Under the pieces are notes generated by a model. It worked only from the letters and a program-made list of their open reading frames with translations, was not told the origin of the DNA and searched no databases. DNA of 64,000 bases, from positions 97,001 to 161,000 of the forward strand of contig JASJOG010000256.1 in assembly GCA_030142905.1 (NCBI GenBank), in the 5' to 3' direction. Positions 52,970 through 63,090 of the stretch are shown here, piece after piece. The first letter of the stretch is position 1, and the number at the start of each line of letters is the position of its first letter. The position numbers and the translations under genes were made by a program. Source of the DNA: Heliopora coerulea. Taxonomy: Eukaryota; Cnidaria; Anthozoa; Scleralcyonacea; Helioporidae.

Positions 52970-53222
52970 ATAATTTATTTAAAAGTTATTCAAAGTTATT
53001 TGTAAATAAAATTAAATAAAAGTCAAGTAAATTTTAAATAACATTTATGGTTATTTAAAATTTATTGTAAGTTATTCAAAATGTATTCAAAATTTATTCA
53101 AAGTTATTTACAAGTTATTCAAAGTTATTTGTAAATAAAATTAAATAAAAGTCAAGTAAATTTTAAATAACATTTGTGGTTATTTAAAATTTATTGTAAG
53201 TTATTCAAAATGTATTTGAAAT
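52970..53222. repeat. Tandem repeat of about 120 bp, two copies (outer)
   Basis: Units near 52975-53095 and 53100-53218 share 'caaagttatttgtaaataa', 'aagtcaagtaaattttaaa' and 'ttatttaaaatttattgta'. Same map position as the inner element's tandem repeat, between small membrane genes and fibre. Confidence 0.85.
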
Positions 53223-55178
53223 TTATTTGGCTATATATTTTAATATTTCATCTTCATCAAAATCAATACCATATTTTTTACAAAGCAAATAGTGATTCAA
53301 AACAATTTCCGGGTATTTCATTTTCCTGGTTGAAATATATACATATAATATTTCTCCATCTATTTTTCCATGGTCTTTGTTTTTTGATCCAAGATAAAAT
53401 TTCGTACTTGAATTATGAGAAAAATTATACTTTGTCGAGAAAGAACAAATTTCTTTTCCATTCACATAAAGATTTCCTTTATGAGGATTGCCAATGTCAT
53501 TTTTATCCCAATGCACAGAAAGACATTAATTTGTTGATTTCTTTGGCATTTGCTTTCAATTTCCATTTGGTATTTGGAACCATATCTATACTTGAATTTG
53601 TGATATATAATTCTGAAAGAATATAAGAAATACCAATATCAAATACAAGCACAGAACTTAGTGTTTCATATTTTGTTATTTTGAACAACGCTATATCTCT
53701 ATCGGTTGAATTTAATGATTTCAAACCATAAACAAAATAAAAATTCAAGTGTTGATTACTTAAAATATCTTGTGAAGTGCTTAAATGTAAATTGTTCGTA
53801 TCACTACCCGGATATTGAATACAATAAAAATTATTATTAATTGTGGACTTTTTAAAAAATGGTTGTTTGTTTGTATCACTTTGATTAAAATCCCAATCTT
53901 TTGTTCTTGACAAATTCAAAAGTTTTTCAACCTTTTTATTGCTTCCGGTGTATACTATTGAATTTATATCATCGGTCACATTGAATATTCCTTCATCATC
54001 CATTTGTAAATTATAAATATTTGCAACCTGTTTGCTAGTGAAAAATTTGTCACATATTTTTTATTCACAACATGATGATCAGAAGATGGAACATAATTTG
54101 CTGCATGAATAATATTATGATTTCCCATATTCAAATCTCCAGTCATTGTTCCACCAGAAAGACTTAGTCTTAAATTATCTGCATCATCTACATATTTTCT
54201 GTGAACCGAATATTTTAAATCAAAAGGATCTTTTAAATTTACAAGTTTATGATTTTGCATATTTATATCACCCGACATGTTTCCTCCAGATAGATTTAAT
54301 TTGAGATTGTCTCGATCATCCGCATATTTTTTATTCACCAAATCAGAATGATCGTTTGGAATTGCAGTGCTATAAACGAAATTTGTTTGCATATCCAAAT
54401 CACCGGTCATACTGTCACCATTTTTTGATAGTTTTTTAGAATCTTGATCATCCACATATTTTTTTCTCAATAAATGTTTATCACCTGTGGGATCTAAAGT
54501 TGTGATAATTTTATGATTTCCCATATTTAAATCACCAGTCATTGTATCACCAGTTTTGTAAATTTTATAATCCAGTTGTTGACCAACCCATCCTTTGTTA
54601 ACCAAATGGTTTGGACCACCTGGTGCATCACCGTTGTGAATATGTGTACCCGAACCCATAAATATGTCACCACTAAAAGTTCCACCGGTTTTGTTAATTT
54701 TTTTATTGAGTTCATCATCCACATATTTTTTTCTTGAAAGATCTTTATCGCTAACAGGATCCAAAGTTGTTTGAATTTTATTATTTCTCATGATAATATT
54801 TCCAGTCATTGTTCCACCAGTCAGAGATAATTTTCTAGAATCTTGGTCATCTACATATTTCTTCCTCGCTAAATCTTTATCACCTACAGGATCTTGGGTT
54901 GTTGAAATTTTATTAGCGCCCATGATAATATTCCCAGTCATTGTGCCTCCAGTTTTTGACAGAAATGCTGAAGTTCCTACTCTACTTCTTGCAACTTTTT
55001 CATCTACGTATTTCTTCCTCGCTAAATGCACATTTTCCGTTGGATCAACTGATGTTATGACATGGTGTGAGCCCATGTTAATATCTCCTGTCGTATCCCC
55101 TCCTGTAATAGAAAGTTTTCCTGTTACATCAGATTTTAAAGATTCATGTTTACTTTGATAACCATAGAAGAAACTCAT
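53223..55178 (-). pseudogene. Fibre-like protein with eight tail-fibre repeats (outer)
   Basis: From ATG 55178 the N-terminus is MSFFYGYQSKHESL, then eight repeats of about 40-47 residues (for example LTGGTMTGNIIM ... DPVSDKDLSRKKYVDD; one diverged copy has APGGPNHLVNKGWV). The frame is lost near 53990, after the last repeat, and again near 53510. The pieces encode a lectin-like head (KQPFFKKSTINNN; LYVNGKEICSF; DGEILYVYISTRKMKYPEIVLNH). It is a longer version of the two inner fibre genes. The role in attachment is inferred. Confidence 0.75.
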
Positions 55179-55856
55179 TTATTTAATAACCATTTCCAAT
55201 AAAACATTTCCTATCGGAAAAGAATTATTTCCTTCAACCTTGAATTTTAATTCATTATAAATTCCATTTGACAATTTAACCCCTTTTGTTTCTTTGGAGG
55301 AAGGATAAATTCTAGAAACACTACCTTTTAGTGTTTGTTGTGTTGTTATCGGAATTTGTATAAGAATGTCACTTCTTTTTCCATTTACAAAATTTTTACT
55401 TTTGTCAATCATGTTGCAACTTATCTTTACATATTCCAAATTATTGTTGATATTAACCACACAGTCACTTTCCGTTAATGTATTTGGAGATATAACTTTA
55501 TTATTTGGAAATCCTAGTATGGTTGCAAATGTTTGTAAATTTAATTCTTTATTGGATTTTATTTTACATTTTCCAGAATAATCCACTTACTCCAATTCTA
55601 TAATCCCAACATTTTCAAATTCAGTTTTTAAGATATTAAATGTATAATATCCATCTTTGAAATTAATTTTTGTATTTGCACCTTTTGTGTCATAAGTATA
55701 ATGAAAATTTTTATTCAAATTATCATAATTCCAAAAAATACTTATAGATTCTACAAACATCTCTGAACAACTGTTTAATATGATTGGATCGTCTAACGTG
55801 ATTGTTTTTCCAGAATTTTCATTTTTTGATATGAAAATTTTCAAAGATATTTTCAT
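55179..55856 (-). pseudogene. mCP: Penton-like minor capsid protein (outer), one stop
   Basis: Homologue of 43290-43976: LKIFISKNENSGKTITLDD start, FKDGYYTFNILKTEFE, FATILGFPNNK, NLEYVKISCNMID, LSNGIYNELKFKVEGNN. An in-frame stop after IELE (near 55587) differs in place from the stop of the inner copy, where this codon is Gln, so the two lesions are independent. Confidence 0.7.
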
Positions 55857-55861
55857 TTATT

Positions 55862-57376
55862 TTATAATAAATATTTTGAAATTAAAATTCCACCAATCGT
55901 CGATAAAGTTAAAATAATGAAATTTTCTGTAGACATGGGTGTTTTGGTAAGATTTTTTGTTTCATTTGATTTCACAGGTTTTTTAGATTGATCATCTTTT
56001 TTGTATACTTTAGATTGTTGTTGATCACCCAATTTTTCTAATTTTTTCACCGACAAGTTGTGTTGCTTTTTCACAGGAGATCATGGTGTTTTTCCATAAT
56101 AATTTAAATTTTTATTAATTCCAAAAACCATATTTCCCGTTGAAACTTTTAGTTTATTATTGTAACCATCAATCGGATCTTATAGAATAATTAAAGATGA
56201 TGGTATTAACCATAAAGTTGGTGAAATTGCTGTATTTAAAACCACATTGGTTGATGAAATTGCTTGATTTATATTATTAATCCATGTTGTTGTATCATAA
56301 TTTATTATAGAATCTTCAAAAATTTGTCTAAAAACTTTTTGTGTTTCCAATGCTGAAGCTCTTGGTCCAAAAATACTTTGCCTTGTTCTAGCTTGTGCTC
56401 CAAGGATTGCATAAAGATATGCTTCAATGCTTTGATTCAATAATTCAGTTCCCTTTTTTATTAATCCATCTGAAATTTTTGGAATGAATTTTTTATAATC
56501 ATTTTGAGTATCTCTAATTTGACCCGGACCGTGTTTATATCTTTCCCATGGTCTTACTCCAACAACATCTTGTCCCAAATGTTCATTTTTGATATGTAAA
56601 ATTTCTTGATATGTCCATTTTGGATAGTGATCTTTTAAAAAACCGGCATTAAATTTATAAAAAGTTTCATCATTACCATTTCTCAGTTGCCATATAATTC
56701 TTCTAACTGTAAAATATAAATGAAATCTCATAAATGATGTAATTTGTTTTGGCACATCTGAACTAAATAATAAATGTTGTATTGAAATTCCACATCCATA
56801 AGTTGCAATCCATGTTCCTATAATGCTTTGAAAATATGGTTCTTTTAAATTCCATTTTGTATTATCATTTGTAGTTATATTTAATCCAGGTAAATTGCTT
56901 TGAAAATAATCTGTATTGTTTACATAAATTCTAAACTGATTAATAGGATAACTTAAAACATATTGTGTAGGAAAATTATCCCAATAATAATTTTTTTCTG
57001 TATAATCAACATGTCTTTTTTCTTTTGGTAATTCTTGCACAGTTCCCCCGATTTTCCAAATTTTTGGAAAATGTTCAACAGGTTTGTTAATATAAAGATA
57101 TTTTGTCATGTTTGGATCATTTTTAAATGTATCACTTTTAATATTTGTTGATGTAAATTCACTATTTTTAAACCAAATATGTGATTCTAAAAAATTACCA
57201 TTTTTATCAAAATCAGCTTCAAAATCAAATTTGGAAATATCCGCGTATGGATATTTTTTTAGAAATTGTTTTTTCATCTCTGCAACATCTTCTTTGATAT
57301 TTTTCATAACATAATCATAATTTCTTCCATAATATTTTCTTTCAAATTCTTCAAGTTTTTGTTGATTTGCATTCAT
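55862..57376 (-). pseudogene. Conserved Polinton protein of unknown role (outer)
   Basis: Homologue of the inner 521-aa gene; the 398-codon N-terminal core is open (NFPTQYVLSYPINQFRIYV, GTWIATYGCGISIQHLLF). In-frame stops near 56177 and near 56082 interrupt the C-terminal part. The C-terminal anchor (FIILTLSTIGGILISKYLL) is still readable. Divergent from integrase, 26 bp apart. Confidence 0.75.
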
Positions 57377-57402
57377 TTATTTATTTTAATAAAAATAAAT
57401 AA
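57377..57402. promoter_or_regulatory. 26-bp divergent start region, outer
   Basis: AT-only spacer with AATAAATG on both sides, equivalent to 45548-45570. Confidence 0.6.
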
Positions 57403-58535
57403 ATGAAAGATAAAGAAGTTTTTTTGAACAAGAGTTGAGAGACATTTACTACAACCCTGAAACAGGTTATCAATCTGCGGAAAGGCTTTATCAAAAAGCA
57501 AAAGAAAATGGATTAAACGTTAGTAGAAAAATTGTGCAAGACTGGTTAAAAACACAAGATACTTTTACAAGATACAAACCAATTGTTAGAAGACATAAAT
57601 GTCAAAAAACATTTGTCAAAAATTTAGCTGATCAAATACAAATGGATTTGGTTGATATGGGAAAATACAAGAACCAGAACAAAGGATATTATTGGATACT
57701 GACAGCGGTTGAAATTTTAAGTAGATATGCATTCGCTATTCCTGTTTATAGAAAAGATACTAAAAACATGACAAAAGCTGTGGATGAATTATTAAAACAA
57801 TTTAAAGAAAGGTTTGGTAAATACCCAAAAGTCGCTCAATTTGATGAAGGAAAAGAGTTTTACAATGTTGGTGTTAAAGAACTCTTGAAAAAACATAATG
57901 TTGAATATTTTTCTACAAACTCAGATAGAAAAGCAGCTATTGTTGAAAGATTTAACAGAACTCTAAAAACATCCATGTGGAAATATTTCTATAGCAAGGG
58001 GACTTATAATTGGATTAACCATGTAGATGAATTTGTAGATAATTATAATAATACTAAACATAGTAGTATATTAATGAAACCCGCTGATGTGAACAAGTCT
58101 AACAAAGACCAAGTGTGGATTACACTTTATGGTCACCCATTATGAGATTTACCTCTTCCTAAATTCAGAATTGGTGATACTGTTAGAATTTCTAAATATA
58201 AGAATATCTTTACTAAAGGTTATGAAGCAAATTTTACAGAAGAAATTTTTAAAATTGTAAAAGTATACAGAGGTGATCCAAATATGTATGAAATAGAAGA
58301 TCTTGAAGGAGAACCAATCATTGGAAAATTTTATGAACAGGAATTATCTGCTGTGGATAAAAAAGATGATGTGTATAGAGTTGAGAAAATATTAAAAAGG
58401 AAAAAAGTAAAAGGTAAAAATATGGTGTTGGTAAAGTGGCTAGGCTATGATAACAAACACAATTCCTGGATCGCACAAAGTGCTCTGAGCAGCTTAGCTG
58501 CGATACCAGAAGAAAATATTCAAAACATAAAATAA
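57403..58535 (+). pseudogene. INT: Polinton integrase with chromodomain (outer)
   Basis: Same domain order as the inner gene: RDIYYNPETGYQSAERLY, catalytic Asp in QMDLVDM, Asp in QFDEGKEF, Glu in IVERFNR, then chromodomain (YRVEKILKRKKVKGKNMVLVK). The frame breaks near 57420 in a run of T just after the start, and an in-frame stop lies at 58143-58145 between core and chromodomain, where the inner copy has Gly. The linker that is shifted in the inner copy is intact here. Confidence 0.93.
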
Positions 58536-58548
58536 ACATATAAAATAA

Positions 58549-59875
58549 ATGGCTGAAGGTTTTGATGATATTGAAATGAAAAATAGAAACATTAAAGAAG
58601 AAGAGGAAGACCGTGAGGATGAAGAAGGGGAAACAAGTTTTGGGAGAGGTGATACTGCGGACCATAATAGAAGTATAATATAATAAATACAGAAAATCCA
58701 ATAATAACAAGGGTTAGTCCTTCAAGAAAATCACCTTTAAAAATATCAAGAAGCATGAGAAATGTAAAAACAATAATAACTGCTGATAAAAAAAATAGTT
58801 TTTAAAAAATATTCAATGTTACTCTTGAAAAGAAAAATGGACCAAATTCAAGTATATTGTTAGACAACACTGTATTTTTTAGAGAAAATAACTCAGGAAA
58901 AGTTTCCATTATATTCAAAGGTAAAAAGATTGGTAATGTTGACCATGACTTTAAACCTGAGTTATTTACCAGAAAAAAAAATAAATATGTTGATGAATTT
59001 AATGATTATATGAAAAAAGCAAAAAAAGAATATGAAAAAACTCCAAGTGCGGTAATAGAACAAAGAATTGGCGTAGACGTCACGGAGCATGGTGATTCTG
59101 AAATTGAGATTGCAAATCGCAATGATTCTATTTCAGAAATTCAAACTAAAATTGATAATATAATTGGTGAAAATAACTTAAAAAAATTCATTGATAATGA
59201 ACAGGATCAAAGAGAAACATTATTTGAAAGAAATGAATTAAGAGAAATTAGAGGTTTGGTATATTTGGAGGGTATTGACCCCAATCTATCAGAAAATGAA
59301 AAAAAAGAAGTTATACATGGAAAAATTGATGGATTTGATAGAGAGCATCAACATTGGAAAAATCAATCTGATTTAGAAACAGCTGAACCCCAAAAAAGTA
59401 TATATAAAAGTTTTTCAGAAATTGCAAAACTTCAAGCAGATAAAATGAGACTTGAAAATAATGAAAGACCAATTAGTGAAGAAGGAATAAATATTTTAAA
59501 TGAAAATGCTGAAGAATCTGACCTTGGAAGATTAGAAAGATTTAAAAAATGGGCAAAAGAAAATTTATTAGGACTATCAGCAGTAGCTATTTCTGTAGCA
59601 GGTATAATTACAGCAATAGTTATAAGGGCAAGAAACGCATTAAAACAAGGCGCAAAAGCGGTTGGGAGTTTAGCAAAAGCAATTGCAAATATAGGAAAAA
59701 ATTTTGATGCAGTCATTTCAGCTGTATTGAATTTAATTTCACAGATATTATCATGGCGTGCAAAGGTATTGCTTTTCTTGCTAAAAATCTATGGATATTA
59801 GTTATTGCAATTACTTGGTTTTTATACAACGAATACAAAGAGTATAAAAAAGACAAACAAGAAAAAAAGAAATAA
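58549..59875 (+). pseudogene. Acidic protein with hydrophobic tail (outer)
   Basis: Homologue of 46726-48083: acidic start (AEGFDDIEM, EEEEDREDEEGE), a frame shift and stops near 58680, an in-frame stop near 58803, then open from 58857 (SSILLDNTVFFRENN ... GKIDGFDREHQHW ... GLSAVAISVAGIITAIV). A further one-base shift near 59762 lies inside the hydrophobic tail. Confidence 0.65.
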
Positions 59876-59894
59876 AATTTTTCTATATAAATAA

Positions 59895-61129
59895 ATGAGT
59901 AGAATGATAAAATTGGTTCCAGGGTTCAAAAAGACAAGAATGTCTGAAATCAAGGGAAATCGTACAAGACATGTTGTCACATTGAATCCAAATTCTGCAA
60001 ATCCAGAAGAAGAACTTTATATAGACATACCAAGATTGAATAAAAACTTGTGTTTAGTTCCTGATAGTTTGAGACTTGTATTTAATTTCAAAAATTCCAA
60101 CACAAAATCTTGGTTTCTGAATAATTTATCAAAACTTTTGAAAAAAAGATTAATTGTGAAATTTGCTGGGCAAATTGTTTATGACAACACTGGTGAATCT
60201 TTGTTGGAAATTTACAAAGATTTTTGGAAACCAGAATGAAAGAGCTGATAGGATTGAATATGGTATCGCATCAGAAAATTTAAGAAAATTAATTTCAAAA
60301 GATGACACTGGAGCATCGAATGGATCCACACAAAAAGTTTCTGACAAATTAATGTTTGATAGTTATGGAACAAAACAATCTTTGAAATTGGAAAAAATTC
60401 TTTCAGGTCATGGATTGTATGCACCATACGATATGAACAACAATTTTCAATATGTCATCACATTACCAAAATCTAGTGATATTATGGTTGCACAATCTGG
60501 AGAATCTGTTGGAAATTATACTTTGGAAAATTTGGAATTGGAGTATGAAACTATAGAAAATATAGATTTGACAAATGACATTTTATCCAATTATTCTTCT
60601 GGAAGATCTTTGTCATACAATTATGTAACTTTGATGAAAACAGAAGAATGGAAAAAAGATGAAACATTGCATAATATAAACATTAATATTCTAAGAAAAA
60701 GTATGAAAGCTATCGTGTTATTGTTTAGAAACAAAACCATCACAGACAGTGAACAGTTTGTTTACCCAGATATAACAGATGTAAAAATTAGTGAAGGTGT
60801 TCCCAATTCTGTTTACTCACAAGGATTTCCAAAACATAGATTTTTCGAAGAAGCTTTTAGACTTTTTCATTGTGGTTATGCAGATTGTGAATCCATGATG
60901 AGTATCGAGAAATTTTACAAAGACTCTTTTGCATTGTGTATTGATTTGAGAACATTTGATGACAATTTTGTTTATGGAAATGGAAAAAAAATTAGTAAAC
61001 ACACAATCTGGAATATTGTTGGAAATTACAAAAACTGCAATTTCTGCAAATGTAATGTGTAATATCTTTGTGATAAGTGATGGATTGTTGAATATTGTGA
61101 ACAAAGATTTGTCATCAATACAATATTAA
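59895..61129 (+). pseudogene. MCP: Major capsid protein (outer), two frame shifts
   Basis: Homologue of the intact inner gene: LCLVPDSLRLVFNFKN, LLKKRLIVKFAGQIVYDN, then a shift near 60233, a long open part (GTKQSLKLEKILSGHGLYAP, LENLELEYETI, RKSMKAIVLLFRN, GVPNSVYSQG), and a second shift near 60990 in a run of A, after which VISDGLLNI and the C-terminus follow. Confidence 0.78.
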
Positions 61130-61139
61130 AAATAAAAAA

Positions 61140-61747
61140 ATGAATGAAGAAAAGAACCTTTTAACATGATCATTGTAGTAATGACAGCATGTGGAAAAAC
61201 AAAATATCTTTTGGATTTTTTAGAAAAAGAATATAAAAATTATTTTGACTATATATTTTTAATTTGTCCGACATTTGAATGGAATAAAACCTATGAAAAT
61301 TGGAAAAATGACAAAGATGAAGATTTTATTGCAATTCCATGTGACCAAGATGATGTTGAAAATTGGTTAAAATTTGTTGTTGAATTTTCACGTGGAATTA
61401 AAAGTTTAATTATTTTAGACGATTGCGCTAGTGGTAAAAATATAAAAAATAGAACAAGTGAATTAGTGAAATTAGGATTTTCAGCAAGACATTATGGTCT
61501 TTCTGTTGTTGTCATAACCCAACAACTCACATCCATTGCAAAACCTTTCAGAGAAAAAATTTCAAAATTGGTTACATTTTACAACCCAAATAAAAAAGAT
61601 ATGTCTATAATCATTCAAGAATATTTGGATGTGAATAACCAAAAAAAGTTGGACAAAATTTTAGAAACATTAAAAACAAAAAAATATTCGTGTTTGGAAA
61701 TTAGTCTTTTGTATCCTTTTGGTTATAAAATAACTGAGCAGCGTTAA
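61140..61747 (+). pseudogene. ATPase: Packaging ATPase (outer), shifted start and altered Walker A
   Basis: A frame shift near 61155 separates the first codons from an open 193-codon part. Walker A reads VMTACGKT instead of GMTACGKT, so the first P-loop glycine is lost. Walker B (LIILDDCASGK), LSVVVITQQ and VTFYNPNKKDM are intact. Confidence 0.85.
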
Positions 61748-62222
61748 TAATAACAAAAAGAATAATGAATTAGATGAAAATAATATGTTTGAAAATGAAA
61801 AAGAAGAGAAAAAACAAAAAGAAATTATGAAAAAACGCGAAGAATTAATGAGATTATCTGAAGATGGTGAAATTAAACAGTCGGTACAATTTTTGAAAAA
61901 AGCTTGTGAAAAAGCTATATTAAAAATTTATAATGAATATGAAATTAAACAAGCTGAAAAAGCAAATATATTTTTAACAGATTTTCTAATTAGTAAATTT
62001 TCAGATTTGTTAGGTGGACTAGATGCGGTTGAAAGTAGTGAAGAATTGGAAAAAGAACTTGCAAAGGATAAATTATTAAGACGTGATTTAAAATCTGTGG
62101 TTGAAAAACTATCACCATATCTACCATATTTGGGTATTTTGTCTGGTGGTGTCACTGTTGGAAAACATGTTTTGTTTAAAAATAATAAAAAAGACAATAG
62201 TGAAAACGTTGAGAACCAATAA
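61734..62222 (+). pseudogene. Conserved small protein (outer), start lost
   Basis: The position equal to the inner start (61734) reads CTG, not ATG. The frame is open from there through 62222, and ATG 61785 gives a 145-residue product with MKKREELMRLSEDGEI, KANIFLTDFLISKFSDLL and EKLSPYLPYLGILSGGV. Whether 61785 is used is unknown. Confidence 0.6.
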
Positions 62223-62278
62223 GAATTTACAATTTTGTGATGGATTTTTTCCATTACAAAATTTCATTAAAAAATTTT

Positions 62279-62620
62279 TTATTTTTCTTTTTCATTTTCT
62301 TTATCTTTCTCAGTGTCTTTTATATTGTTTATAAGTGTATTTATTATTTTATCTTTATTTTCATTTGTTTTTTCATTTTCCAAAGTTTTTAGTAATTTCA
62401 AATGTTGGTTATTTTCCGAAAAATGTATTTCACTGATATTATTTTTTCCAAATGTCATTCCAGCTTCAAAATCTTTCATTCCTATATCAATGTGAGCACC
62501 AATTCTAAACTCAGATTTTTTAATTTTTCTATAATTTATTGGTGGATATTTATTAAGATTTGAATCCACTTGTTGTTTTTCACTCGGTTTTTCTTTTGTT
62601 TTTGATTTTGAGTTTCCCAT
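62279..62620 (-). CDS. Protein with myristoylation-type N-terminus, 113 aa (outer)
   Basis: It starts MGNSKSKTKEK: Gly2 and Ser6 with lysines, very like the myristoylated and basic N-terminus of Src-type kinases. The conserved core is KYPPINYRKIKKSEFRIGA, HIDIGMKDFEAGMTFG, FSENNQHLKLLKTLENE; the tail is Lys/Glu-rich. It is one of the few outer genes still open. Role unknown. Confidence 0.65.
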   Translation of the reverse strand: MGNSKSKTKEKPSEKQQVDSNLNKYPPINYRKIKKSEFRIGAHIDIGMKDFEAGMTFGKNNISEIHFSENNQHLKLLKTLENEKTNENKDKIINTLINNIKDTEKDKENEKEK

Positions 62621-62650
62621 TATTTATTAATATCTTTTTCACTATTTAAT

Positions 62651-62848
62651 TTATTCATTTTTTTCTTTTGTTTTTATATACTTTTTTTTATATTGGTGAG
62701 CATCGTATAAAATATTTTTTTCGTGAATAAAATCTGTTTGCTCAAATTCCAATCCACATGTTTCACAATACGAGTGTAAGCTTGTTTTAAATATTTTTTT
62801 GTGTGAACAATTTTTCAACATGAATGTTGTTTTTGTGTTTTCTGTCAT
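62651..62848 (-). CDS. Small zinc-finger-like protein, 65 aa (outer)
   Basis: NCSHKKI and YCETCGLEFE give C-x-H and C-x2-C pairs that could hold zinc; the tail is basic (YKKKYIKTKEK). It is preceded by TTAATAAATG. Same place as the inner Cys-rich gene but not clearly homologous. Confidence 0.5.
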   Translation of the reverse strand: MTENTKTTFMLKNCSHKKIFKTSLHSYCETCGLEFEQTDFIHEKNILYDAHQYKKKYIKTKEKNE

Positions 62849-62871
62849 TTATTAACAGTCAAAATTTTTAT

Positions 62872-63084
62872 AAAAGGGGGATTCCCCCAGAGGCCGGAAG
62901 TGACATCATCATGATAAAAAGGATTCCCCTGCGACACTTTGAAAAAATTTTTGACCAAATGAAAGCGACCGGAAGTGACGTCATCATGATAAAAAGGGGA
63001 TTCCCCCACGACACTTAGAAAAATTTTGACCTTTTTTAAACCGGAAGTGACAAATGTGCTGGAATCCGGATTTTACATACTACT
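62872..63084 (-). repeat. Outer Polinton right TIR
   Basis: Reverse complement of the left TIR, one tandem unit shorter. It has 'accggaagtgacgtcatcat' (perfect TGACGTCA at 62976-62983), a degenerate unit near 62896 and the terminal 'acatactact'. The 6-bp duplication ATGGCA follows at 63085-63090. Confidence 0.92.
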
Positions 63085-63090
63085 ATGGCA

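Larger units (their letters stand above)
28607..63084. mobile_element. Outer Polinton/Maverick (adintovirus-like), interrupted
   Basis: Both ends carry matching TIRs beginning 'agtagtatgtaaaatccgg', and the flanks are an exact 6-bp duplication, ATGGCA (28601-28606 and 63085-63090), as expected for Polinton integration. It encodes protein-primed PolB, integrase with chromodomain, packaging ATPase, major and minor capsid proteins and accessory proteins. A second element occupies 33726-51754. Without it the element is about 16.4 kb, a usual Polinton size. Nearly every large gene has one or more stops or frame shifts, so it is an old copy. Confidence 0.97.

Noticed and set aside
28607..63084. A single 34-kb giant element
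   Set aside because: Two separate TIR pairs, two different target duplications and a full duplicate gene set show two nested elements.
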